DNA from: Pseudomonas sp. J452
GTDB lineage: Bacteria > Pseudomonadota > Gammaproteobacteria > Pseudomonadales > Pseudomonadaceae
Assembly (NCBI RefSeq): GCF_024666525.1
Contig: NZ_CP088294.1
Location: forward strand, 372,001 to 436,000
Reading direction: 5' to 3'
DNA length: 64,000 nt
How positions within the stretch are numbered: position 1 is the stretch's first letter; each line of letters starts with the position of its first letter. Below the pieces are notes generated by a model. It was not told the origin of the DNA. It saw only the letters and a list, made by a program, of their open reading frames with translations, and ran no database searches. A program made the translations under genes and the position numbers. Positions 51,455 to 58,981 of this stretch are shown here, piece by piece.

Positions 51455-52671
51455 GCCGCCGCTCCTTCGCCGGTGTAGGCGTCCAGGCGCAGGTCGTCCT
51501 TGGCCTTGCTACGGTTCTGCGCATCCGCCACCAGGTTGGCCCAGATCACCGTCTTGTGAATTTCGCTGGTGCCGCCGGCGAAGAACAGGCCGATGGAGTC
51601 GCGCAGCAGGCGCTCGTAGTGGTGGTCGCGGCGGTAGCCGTAGTTGCCGTGGATGCGCATGGCATTCAGGCAGGCCTCATGCATCGACTCGCTGGCCAGC
51701 ACCTTGATGATCGAAGCGAGGGTCGAGCAGTCGCGGCCCTGTTCCAGTTCGGTCAGGCCGCGGCCGACCACGCTGCGCAGCAGCTCCAGTTGGGTGTAGG
51801 CCTGGACGATGTGGCCCTGCACGTACTGGTTGTCGCTGATCGGCCGGCCAAAGGCCTCACGCTTGAGGCTGTATTGCAGGCACTCGTCGATCACCGGCTG
51901 CATGCAGCCAACGATGGACACGCCAGTGAAGATGCGCTCGACCAGGAAGCCGAAGTACAGCACGCGCAGGCCCTGGCCCTCGATGCCGACCAGGCTGGCG
52001 GCATCCAGCGCCACGTCGTCGAAACTCAGGCTGCCGATCGGCGTGCCGCGGTTGCCCATCAGCTCGAACGGCGTGGATTGGGTAAGGCCCGGCTTGGCGG
52101 TCTCGGTGATGAAGCAGGAGATGGCGTTGGCACCGCCCTCTTCGAGGCGGGCGAAGGTCATGCAGATATCCGCCACCGGGGCGTTGGTGATGTTCCACTT
52201 CATGCCGTTGAGGCGGTAACCGCTGCCATCGCGGCGCGCCGCCAGCTTCAGCGAACGCACGTCGGAGCCGCAGCCCTGTTCGGTGATGGCGAAGCAGCCA
52301 ATTTTCTCGCCACTGATCAGCGGCGGCAGCCAGCGCTGCAGTTGCTCCTCCGTGCCGTAGCTGATCAGCGCCGCCTGCACCAGAGCCACCTGGGCGACGA
52401 AAGAGACCAGCACGCCCATGTCCTGGCAGCCCTCGGAGAAGCCTTCCAGCGCAGCGGAAAATTCCCAGATGCCTAGGCCCTGGCCACCGTACTGCTTGGG
52501 CATGTGTACGCCGAACAGGCCGCTGCTACCCAGGGCCAGCCACAGTTCGCGGTCGAAGCCCAGTTCGCGATCGCGCTGGGACGAGGTGGGGCGCACCAGC
52601 TCGCGGCCGACGGTCAGGTAGTGGGCGCGGATGTCTTGCTGTTGTTCGTTCCAGATACCGTTCATGTTCAT
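51451..52671 (-). CDS. acyl-CoA dehydrogenase-family flavoprotein
   Basis: A 406-residue acyl-CoA dehydrogenase fold: MPKQYGGQGLG, CFAITEQGCGSDVRSLKLAA (FAD/substrate contact), KWNITNAPVADICMTFA, REAFGRPISDNQYVQ, MRIHGNYGYRRDHHYERLLRD and FAGGTSEIHK. The usual catalytic Glu directly before GTS is Gly; E245 in LVERIFTG lies where the long-chain and isovaleryl enzymes place theirs, so activity is likely retained. It may desaturate an acyl chain bound to CoA or a carrier protein. Overlaps both neighbours by ATGA. Confidence 0.9.
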   Translation of the reverse strand: MNMNGIWNEQQQDIRAHYLTVGRELVRPTSSQRDRELGFDRELWLALGSSGLFGVHMPKQYGGQGLGIWEFSAALEGFSEGCQDMGVLVSFVAQVALVQAALISYGTEEQLQRWLPPLISGEKIGCFAITEQGCGSDVRSLKLAARRDGSGYRLNGMKWNITNAPVADICMTFARLEEGGANAISCFITETAKPGLTQSTPFELMGNRGTPIGSLSFDDVALDAASLVGIEGQGLRVLYFGFLVERIFTGVSIVGCMQPVIDECLQYSLKREAFGRPISDNQYVQGHIVQAYTQLELLRSVVGRGLTELEQGRDCSTLASIIKVLASESMHEACLNAMRIHGNYGYRRDHHYERLLRDSIGLFFAGGTSEIHKTVIWANLVADAQNRSKAKDDLRLDAYTGEGAAA

Positions 52672-54416
52672 GCTCCTGTGTGCAGAGGGGTCTGCTGCTT
52701 GGCGGCGCGCAGCTGGGAAAGGAATTCGTCGCCTTCGAGTTCGATCAGCGCCTCGATCTGTGCCACCCGCTCGTGGTCGATGGCGTCCAGACGCAGCCAG
52801 AAGGGGTGCACCTCGCGGCCCTGATAGCGGTTGGCGTAGAGATGCTCGGCCGGGATGCTGGCGTCGCGTGCCGGCATCACCTGCGGGCGGAAGCCGAAGA
52901 AACCGAGGTTGCGCAGGGTGACCTGGCGCTCACCGTCACCAACCATCGCGACCACGCCGCTGTCGGCCTTGCACAGCAGGCGGCCGTAGGCGCTTAGCAG
53001 CAGCATGCCGGCCTTGGCCTCCAGCAGCGGATCGCCGATCTGCGCCTTGGTCACCCGACCGATCTCGCGCACCTGCTCCACCGGCAGCTCCTGCAGCTCG
53101 GTGATCTGTGCATAGAGGTCACGACCGAAGGCGGTCTCTACGCCAAAGGCCGGGCGCTGCGCGTCGTCGAAGCGCTTGCCGCGGGCAATCGGCGCCTTGA
53201 GCGTGGAATAGGCCAGCAACTGCTGGTCGCTCTCGCGCACCAGGACGATGTGCACGTCCTCCTGCGCCAGGTGCTCCAGCGGCTCGGCGTGCAGCTGGCG
53301 GCTGGAAGCCACCTGCGGGTTGATGAAGCCGACCTTGGCGTAGTGGACAAAGGCGAAACGCAGCAGCTGGCGGGTCAGGTTGTTATCCAGCTGGTAGTTG
53401 GGAATCGCGTAAGTGGCGATGCCGGCGCGGCGGTCGATGCAGAACTGCTGGTAGCTGCGCAGGCCGCCCAGCAGCGGCGCCTGGTAGTGCTTCACCGAAC
53501 GCTCGAGGAAGAACGCATCGGGCCGCTCCGGCGGTAGCTGGCGCCACTGTGCCAGGGCCTGACGGCCCTGCTCCAGCAGGCGCTGGTGTTCGCGCTCGGC
53601 CTGGGCATCGCGGCGCCGGGTCAGTTCCCAGACGTCGACATAGATGGCCTCACGTACCGCGCGGCCATTGAGCAGATCGATGATCAACGCGGTGGCCAGG
53701 GTGCCGAACAGGTGGGCGGCGATGCCCAGCTGCGAGGTGTAGTCCTTGCCGGCCAGATGGCGATCCAGCTCGGCGTACATATCCAGCGGCACGCACTCCA
53801 CCGGGATCAGATAGGAACAGGCCTGCATCGGATCGAGGGTGGCCACCTGCTCGGCGCTCAGCTGGTTATCCAGCACCGCCAGGTCCGGATTGCGGTAGTC
53901 GAACACCGGGATGTACTGCGCGGCGGCCATGTCGTAACCACAGACAACCGGTTTGTACTGACGCTGACAGACGCGGTGCAGCAGGTACTTCATTTCCAGG
54001 CCGGAGCGGCCGGTGACATCGATGGCGTCCACCACCACGTCGGCTTGGGCGACCATGGCTTCGACGTTGTCCGGCGTCACGCCGTGGCCGTGCAGCTCCA
54101 GCTTGATGTAGGGATTGATCTGGCGTACGCGCTCGGCAAATACCTCGACCTTGGTCCGGCCGATATCGCTGACCACCATGTTCTGCCGGTTGGCGTTGTT
54201 CAGCTCATAGCTGCCGTTGTCGGCCAGGATCAGGTGCTCGGCACCGCTACGCACCAGCAGCTCGATCACGCTGCCGCCGGTGGAGCCGCAACCGGCGATG
54301 AGGATCACCGCCTCGCGCAGGCCACACTGCTCGTCCGTGCTGATGAACCCGGCGTTACGCAGGGTAAGTTCGCGATAAAACTGATCGTGATCCAGGGGGG
54401 GGAGTGGGTGACTCAT
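52668..54416 (-). CDS. ThiF/E1-like adenylyltransferase fused to a LuxI/FeeM-like acyltransferase domain
   Basis: A 582-residue protein. Residues about 15-270 form an E1/ThiF/MoeB-type domain: AGCGSTGGS (41-49), D66 and the ELNNANRQ block (71-78), and VVVDAIDVTG (127-136). No CxxC zinc pairs and no obvious E1 catalytic Cys are seen. Residues about 330-545 look like a GNAT-fold autoinducer/N-acyl-amino-acid synthase: FAFVHYAKVGF, DVHIVLVRE, YSTLKAP, VREIGRVTKAQ (cf. the ExSR motif), AGMLLLSAYGRLL and LRNLGFFGFRP. I infer ATP-dependent activation of a carboxylate combined with acyl transfer. Start MSHPLPP has AGGA upstream; first gene of the operon. Confidence 0.75.
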   Translation of the reverse strand: MSHPLPPLDHDQFYRELTLRNAGFISTDEQCGLREAVILIAGCGSTGGSVIELLVRSGAEHLILADNGSYELNNANRQNMVVSDIGRTKVEVFAERVRQINPYIKLELHGHGVTPDNVEAMVAQADVVVDAIDVTGRSGLEMKYLLHRVCQRQYKPVVCGYDMAAAQYIPVFDYRNPDLAVLDNQLSAEQVATLDPMQACSYLIPVECVPLDMYAELDRHLAGKDYTSQLGIAAHLFGTLATALIIDLLNGRAVREAIYVDVWELTRRRDAQAEREHQRLLEQGRQALAQWRQLPPERPDAFFLERSVKHYQAPLLGGLRSYQQFCIDRRAGIATYAIPNYQLDNNLTRQLLRFAFVHYAKVGFINPQVASSRQLHAEPLEHLAQEDVHIVLVRESDQQLLAYSTLKAPIARGKRFDDAQRPAFGVETAFGRDLYAQITELQELPVEQVREIGRVTKAQIGDPLLEAKAGMLLLSAYGRLLCKADSGVVAMVGDGERQVTLRNLGFFGFRPQVMPARDASIPAEHLYANRYQGREVHPFWLRLDAIDHERVAQIEALIELEGDEFLSQLRAAKQQTPLHTGA

Positions 54417-54509
54417 CGTGGCGTCCTGCGGAGTAAGGGAGGCGGGCATCCTATGCAGCGCTTTAATGGCACAACAAGGAGCAAAAAGCCTCCGCTGCCA
54501 TTAACGACA

Positions 54510-54575
54510 AACACGACTAACTATATGTTTTTATTGATATTTTTATCTGTGATCACAGATGTTAGAGGTGCACAA
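54510..54575 (-). promoter_or_regulatory. probable promoter of the ThiF-RND operon with perfect palindrome
   Basis: The 160-base leader is strongly AT-rich compared with everything around it. It holds a perfect 16-base palindrome ATCTGTGATCACAGAT (54545-54560). On the minus strand this is followed about 24 bases later by TATAGT, a good -10 box, so the palindrome covers the -35 position, where an activator would bind. Confidence 0.5.
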
Positions 54576-54611
54576 ACGACAACCGCCCCGAAATGGGGCG
54601 GTTTGTCATGC
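54576..54611 (-). terminator. intrinsic terminator after the PAS gene
   Basis: ACAACCGCCCC-GAAAT-GGGGCGGTTTGT: a strong hairpin with A/T flanks, which separates the PAS gene transcript from the operon promoter. Confidence 0.75.
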
Positions 54612-54655
54612 AATCGTCATCGAAAAAAGTGCTCGCGGAGGCTCTAGGACCTGCC

Positions 54656-55534
54656 CTAGCCCACGAGTTTGTGCAGATTATCCGGCACCGTGGTCAGCTC
54701 CCAGAGGAAGCTGTCGAGCTTGAAGGTGGACGTGCGGATTTTTTCCTCGATGTCGTGCAGCTCACGACAGACTTCCTGGTAGCGCTGTTCGCGGCGCACG
54801 GCGGCCAGGGCCTCGCTGATCCGTTCCGGCTGCGCGCCGATGTATTCGCGCACGCGTTTGCCGCCCTTCTGCGGGCGCACCAGGTAGAGGTAGCGCTGCT
54901 GGTGCCAGTAGGGCGTGGCGGCGATGCGCGGCGAGTCCTGCAGGGCCTCGAACTCGGCCAGCAGGTTCATGCGCAAGGATTTGAGGCTGTCGAGCTGCTC
55001 GGAGATACGCCAGACCTTCTGCCCCAGGCTCTCCTGGTCGCCGAGCTTGTCGGCATGGCTCTCGCGGTGGGAGATGTCGGTGATGGTCAGCAGGCTGCCG
55101 CGGTCGCGGCCGTCGACGCTGGGAATCGGCGCCGCGCTCATCTGCACCCAGCGCACCTGGCCGTCGCTGGCCTGGATACGCATGGGATAGCGCTCCGCCG
55201 ACGGGCCCTGGCGGCGCTGCATCAGCACCACTTCCACCAGGTCGGCGGAGATGACCTGGGCCAACGGCCGGCCCAGAGCCTCGGCCGGCGAGTAGCCGAG
55301 GAAGTGCTGCATGAAGGGGTTCATGTAGGTGATGCGGCCGGAAGGGTCGAGGACCACCAGGCCCTCCTGGGCCTGCTCTACCAGGTTCTGGTAGCAGCGG
55401 GTGTCGCCAGTGCTGTAGCAACTGGCCACCTGCAACTGCGGCTCGGCGCCGAATTCGGCGTCGGTATAAGCCACCGGGATATCCGTGTCCGGATCGTATT
55501 GCCGGAGCAGATCGATCAGCTCTGCAGCGCGCAT
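54656..55534 (-). CDS. PAS-domain protein with C-terminal coiled-coil/KGGKRVREYIG region
   Basis: A 292-residue soluble protein. Residues 1-40 form a small module (ELIDLLRQYDPDTDIPVAY), 48-160 a PAS domain (VEQAQEGLVVLDPSGRITYMNPFM, ASDGQVRWVQMSAAPI) with PAC tail, and 165-292 a mainly helical part with YWHQQRYLYLVRPQKGGKRVREYIG, similar to uncharacterised domains that carry a K-GGK-x5-YIG motif. There is no recognisable DNA-binding, kinase or cyclase domain. It lies on the same strand just upstream of the operon, behind its own terminator; a signalling role is inference. Confidence 0.8.
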   Translation of the reverse strand: MRAAELIDLLRQYDPDTDIPVAYTDAEFGAEPQLQVASCYSTGDTRCYQNLVEQAQEGLVVLDPSGRITYMNPFMQHFLGYSPAEALGRPLAQVISADLVEVVLMQRRQGPSAERYPMRIQASDGQVRWVQMSAAPIPSVDGRDRGSLLTITDISHRESHADKLGDQESLGQKVWRISEQLDSLKSLRMNLLAEFEALQDSPRIAATPYWHQQRYLYLVRPQKGGKRVREYIGAQPERISEALAAVRREQRYQEVCRELHDIEEKIRTSTFKLDSFLWELTTVPDNLHKLVG

Positions 55535-55800
55535 TCCCTACCTCCCCGTTGAAATCGATACCGACGGCCGCGAGTATACTCAGCGGCAGTCCATGAAAAA
55601 GTCTGCTATTTCCGATAATTGCTGAACAGCACGGCATATCGACGTCACACTAACTTGCTTGAATGGCCTGCAGGCGACAGCACTGGGCCGTAGCGTCAAC
55701 CCTTGCCAAAGCGCGGTTGCCGCGCGCACATTCACCAGTAGCCCGCCGCTGGCGGCTGGATTTTCTGCAGGGCCGGGGCCCTGCCACGAGGGGGAATTGC

Positions 55801-56400
55801 ATGTCACATGCCGATGTCGAGGTGCTCCAGCGCGAGACCTGCTTCAAGGGCTTCTATCGCCTGGACCGCCTGCATCTGCGCCACCGCCAGTTCGCCGGCG
55901 GCATGGGCCCGCAGCTCAGCCGCGAGCTGTTCGTGCGCCACGACGCCGTCTGCGTGCTGCCCTACGACCCGCAGCGCGACAGCGTGGTGCTGATCGAGCA
56001 GTTCCGCGTCGGCGCCATGGACAAGAGCGCCAACCCCTGGCTGCTGGAGCTGGTGGCCGGGCTGATCGACAAGGACGAGGAGCCGGAAGAGGTGGCCCGC
56101 CGCGAAGCCATCGAGGAAGCTGACCTGACCCTCGGCGCGCTGTGGCCGATCACCACCTACTACCCTTCCCCCGGCGGCTCCGACGAGCGCGTCTACCTGT
56201 ATGTCGGCCGCTGCGACAGCCAGGGCGCCGGCGGCGTGCATGGCCTGGCCGAGGAAGGCGAAGACATCCGCGTGCATGTCTGGCCGCTGGAAGATGCCCT
56301 GCAGGCGGTCAAGGACGGGCGCATCAACAACGCCGCCAGCATCATCGCCCTGCAATGGCTGGCGCTGAACCGCGCGGAAGTGCGGGGGCTGTGGTCATGA
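55801..56400 (+). CDS. nudF: ADP-ribose pyrophosphatase (NudF/AspP)
   Basis: A 199-residue Nudix hydrolase with the box running G87 to about residue 109 (GLIDKDEEPEEVARREAIEE, AD). The N-terminal VEVLQRETCFKGFYRLDRLHLRHRQF and YYPSPGGSDERVYLYVG match the ADP-ribose pyrophosphatase subgroup. It cleaves ADP-ribose to AMP and ribose-5-phosphate. The ATG at 55801 has GAGGGGGA upstream. First gene of nudF-DUF1249; stop overlaps the next start. Confidence 0.94.
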   Translation: MSHADVEVLQRETCFKGFYRLDRLHLRHRQFAGGMGPQLSRELFVRHDAVCVLPYDPQRDSVVLIEQFRVGAMDKSANPWLLELVAGLIDKDEEPEEVARREAIEEADLTLGALWPITTYYPSPGGSDERVYLYVGRCDSQGAGGVHGLAEEGEDIRVHVWPLEDALQAVKDGRINNAASIIALQWLALNRAEVRGLWS

Positions 56401-56843
56401 ACCTGCTGCGTGAGCGTTACCGGGTCGACCTGGTCGAACTGCAAGCCGCTTGCGAAGCCAACTATGCGCGCCTGCTGCGCCTGCTGCCGGACATGCGTGC
56501 GGCGCAGGGCGAGCGCCGCGTGGCCCTGAGCCAGGGCGACCAGTTGCTCGGCGTGCTGGTGCTGCAGGTGCTGGAAGCCTGCCCCTACACCACCACCCTG
56601 CAGGTGCGCCAGGAACACAGCCTGCCGTGGCTGCCGGTGCCCAAGCTGGAAGTACGGGTCTACCACGACGCGCGCATGGCCGAGGTGGTCAGCGCGGAAA
56701 ACGCCCGGCGCTTTCGCAGCATCTACAGCTACCCGAATGCCGCCATGCACCAGCCGGACGAGAAGACCCAGCTCAACCTGTTCCTCGGCGAATGGCTCAG
56801 CCACTGCATGGCCTGTGGCCATGAACTGGCCAGCGTGCGCTGA
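56397..56843 (+). CDS. DUF1249 family protein (YqiB-like)
   Basis: A 148-residue protein with RYRVDLVELQAACEANYARLLRLLP, LEACPYTTTLQVRQ, LEVRVYHDARMAEVV and PDEKTQLNLFLGEWLSHCMACGH. It always accompanies nudF and cpdA in gammaproteobacteria, but its function is unknown. The start at 56397 overlaps the nudF stop (ATGA). Confidence 0.92.
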   Translation: MNLLRERYRVDLVELQAACEANYARLLRLLPDMRAAQGERRVALSQGDQLLGVLVLQVLEACPYTTTLQVRQEHSLPWLPVPKLEVRVYHDARMAEVVSAENARRFRSIYSYPNAAMHQPDEKTQLNLFLGEWLSHCMACGHELASVR

Positions 56844-56945
56844 GAGCCGACCTACGATCGCCTGGCCGTCGGCCAACGCACCGCCGCACACCGATCAATT
56901 TCTAGCCAGACACCCCCGAACACCCCGGCTTTCGCCGCAGAAACG

Positions 56946-56987
56946 CCCGGCAAACGTGGCAAATGTGACCCGTTCACGTTTGCCGGG
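56946..56987. promoter_or_regulatory. 13-base inverted repeat with Vfr/CRP-like half-sites before cpdA
   Basis: CCCGGCAAACGTG and CACGTTTGCCGGG are perfect inverted arms around a 16-base loop. The loop and right arm contain TGTGA-N5-TCACG, close to but one base shorter than the Vfr/CRP pattern TGTGA-N6-TCACA. It could be a terminator for DUF1249, a cAMP-receptor site for cpdA, or both. Confidence 0.5.
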
Positions 56988-57044
56988 TTTACCGAATCGC
57001 ATTTCAGCCACCATAATCCTGAGAACCTGTTCAGGAGTCGCACC

Positions 57045-57860
57045 TTGTCGCGCCCCGCTACCCTTGCCCATGACCCCTCGGTGCTGATCGTTCAGCTCTC
57101 CGACAGTCATCTGTTTGCCGAAGAAGACGGCAAGCTGCTTGGCATGAACACCTGCGACAGCCTGCAGCGGGTGATCGAGCGCGCACGCGAAGAACAGCCG
57201 CACATCGACCTGATGCTGGCCTCCGGCGATCTGTCGCAGGATGGTTCGCTGGCGTCCTACCAGCGCTTTCGCGAGCTGACCGATCCGGTTGCGGCAAAGG
57301 CCCGCTGGTTCGCCGGCAACCACGATGAGCTGCCGAGCATGCGCGCCGCCTGCAAAGACAGCGATCGACTGGAGCCGATCCTCGACCTCGGCAACTGGCG
57401 CATCACCCTGCTCGACTCCTCGATTCCCGGTGCCGTGCCCGGCTTCCTCGGCGACGACCAGCTCGAACTGCTGGAGCAATCGCTCAACGCCGCGCCCGAA
57501 CGCCACCACCTGGTGTGCTTCCACCATCACCCGGTTTCCATCGGCTGCAACTGGATGGAGCCGATCGGCTTGCGCAACCCGGATGCCCTGTTTGCCGTGC
57601 TGGCCAAGGCGCCGCAGGTCAAGGCCATCCTCTGGGGGCATATCCACCAGGAATTCGACCAGCAGCGTGACGGCGTGCGCCTGCTCGCCTCACCGTCCAC
57701 CTGCGTGCAGTTCGCCCCCGGCAGCGAGGAATTCCAGGTCGACACCACGGCACCCGGTTACCGCTGGCTGCGCCTGCATGCCGACGGCCGGCTGGAGACC
57801 GGCGTGTCGCGGGTCACCGGCATCCAGTTCGTCGTCGACTACAGCGTCAAGGGCTATTGA
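57045..57860 (+). CDS. cpdA: 3',5'-cyclic-AMP phosphodiesterase (CpdA)
   Basis: A 271-residue class III phosphodiesterase with the metallophosphatase motifs in order: DSH, GDLSQDG, GNHDE, FHHHP and GHIHQE. It hydrolyses cAMP and so limits Vfr-dependent gene expression in Pseudomonas. The TTG start at 57045 is chosen because CAGGAG lies eight bases upstream and MSRPATLAHDPSVLIVQLSD is the family N-terminus. Confidence 0.95.
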   Translation: MSRPATLAHDPSVLIVQLSDSHLFAEEDGKLLGMNTCDSLQRVIERAREEQPHIDLMLASGDLSQDGSLASYQRFRELTDPVAAKARWFAGNHDELPSMRAACKDSDRLEPILDLGNWRITLLDSSIPGAVPGFLGDDQLELLEQSLNAAPERHHLVCFHHHPVSIGCNWMEPIGLRNPDALFAVLAKAPQVKAILWGHIHQEFDQQRDGVRLLASPSTCVQFAPGSEEFQVDTTAPGYRWLRLHADGRLETGVSRVTGIQFVVDYSVKGY

Positions 57861-57863
57861 GCC

Positions 57864-57953
57864 TGTAGGAGCCAGCTTGCTGGCGATCAACGAGCTATCC
57901 GTTGCATCTATGTGGCAGGTTAACCAGGAGGCCGCCAGCAAGCTTGCTCCTAC
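57864..57953. repeat. REP-type inverted pair, GTAGGAGCCAGCTTGCTGG family
   Basis: TGTAGGAGCCAGCTTGCTGGC and GCCAGCAAGCTTGCTCCTACG separated by about 48 unrelated bases, just past the cpdA stop. Confidence 0.8.
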
Positions 57954-58042
57954 GAAGAGCACCTGATCAGGCCGCTCCCTCGTCCAAACCATGTCTGTCA
58001 ACGGTTGCAGCCTGCCGCCCCCGCTTGTAGCCTCCCCTCCCC

Positions 58043-58648
58043 ATGACCAGCATCCTTTATATCCACGGCCTCAACAGCTCACCGGCCTCGACCAAGGCCA
58101 GCCAGCTGCTGCGGGTTGCCGAACACGGCGGGATCGCCCAGCACCTGCGCGTACCGGCCCTGCACCACCACCCGCGCCAGGCCATGGCCCAGCTGCAGGC
58201 GGCCATCGCCGAACTGGGCCGGCCGCTGCTGGTGGGCAGTTCGCTGGGCGGCTACTACGCCACCTACCTGGCTCAGCAGCATGACCTGAGCGCCCTGCTG
58301 ATCAACCCGGCGGTACGCCCGCACCGGCTGTTCGGTGGCAAAGAAGTCGAGCAGACCAATCATTACAGCGGCGAAACCTGGCTGTTGACCCACGACCATG
58401 TGCAAGCCCTGGCCGAGCTGGAAGTGCCGCCCCCGCAGGACGCCCAACGCTATCGCGTGTGGCTGCAGACCGCCGACGAGACCCTCGACTACCGCCAGGC
58501 CGAGGATTACTACCAGGGCTGCAGCCTGGATATCCAGGAAGGCGGCGACCACAGCTACCAGGGTTTTGCCGGCCGCCTGCCGGAAATCCTCGAACTGGCT
58601 GGCTTCGACCGCTCAATCTGGCAAGATTTCGACTTTTCCACCCTTTGA
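58043..58648 (+). CDS. yqiA: YqiA-family esterase
   Basis: A 201-residue alpha/beta hydrolase with LYIHGLNSSPASTKA, nucleophile elbow VGSSLGGYYAT, INPAVRPHRL and a late acid/His pair (QTADETLDY, GGDHSYQGF). YqiA proteins hydrolyse short acyl esters. It sits between cpdA and parE, the usual order. Confidence 0.93.
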   Translation: MTSILYIHGLNSSPASTKASQLLRVAEHGGIAQHLRVPALHHHPRQAMAQLQAAIAELGRPLLVGSSLGGYYATYLAQQHDLSALLINPAVRPHRLFGGKEVEQTNHYSGETWLLTHDHVQALAELEVPPPQDAQRYRVWLQTADETLDYRQAEDYYQGCSLDIQEGGDHSYQGFAGRLPEILELAGFDRSIWQDFDFSTL

Positions 58649-58711
58649 GCCCGCCGGGCTGCCAACGCGCAGCCCGTCTAGCGCCCAGATCAACTGACGA
58701 CAAGAGACCCC

Positions 58712-58981
58712 ATGGCCCAGCAGACAGCTTGCACTCATACCCTTTTCTCCCTCGCGACGGAGGCCATTTCGCTACGGAGCAAGGAAGGAGGAGTGAGGTT
58801 TGGTGCGCCAAATGAACGACGACTGACACTGCGCCGTAGCGAAATGGCACCGTCCCTTCGGGTTGCGCCAGAAATTTCGCCATGCGGCGTTGCGGGACTT
58901 GCCAAGGGGATGCCATTGCCAGCGTCCCGCGCCTTGCCTGGCGAAATTTCTGACTGCAACGCGGGGGAGAAAAGGGTATGA
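58712..58981 (+). pseudogene. former parE start codon now leading an 89-codon frame through the inserted element
   Basis: The ATG at 58712 (MAQQTA) sits where parE would be expected to begin, but the inserted element throws it out of the parE frame. Its frame runs through the whole element and stops at TGA 58979-58981, overlapping the new parE ATG (58978) as ATGA. The peptide has no family resemblance. It may act only as a coupled leader. Confidence 0.55.

Noticed and set aside
46048..54416. A type I secretion or classical multidrug efflux operon
   Set aside because: There is no membrane-fusion protein or ABC exporter, and the RND protein is of the MMPL/HpnN type with LolA-like and DUF1302-like partners, not AcrB-type with a TolC partner.
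54545..54560. CRP/Vfr site reading of the palindrome before the ThiF operon
   Set aside because: TGTGA and TCACA are directly adjacent, whereas CRP/Vfr needs about six bases between them. Kept as an unidentified palindrome.
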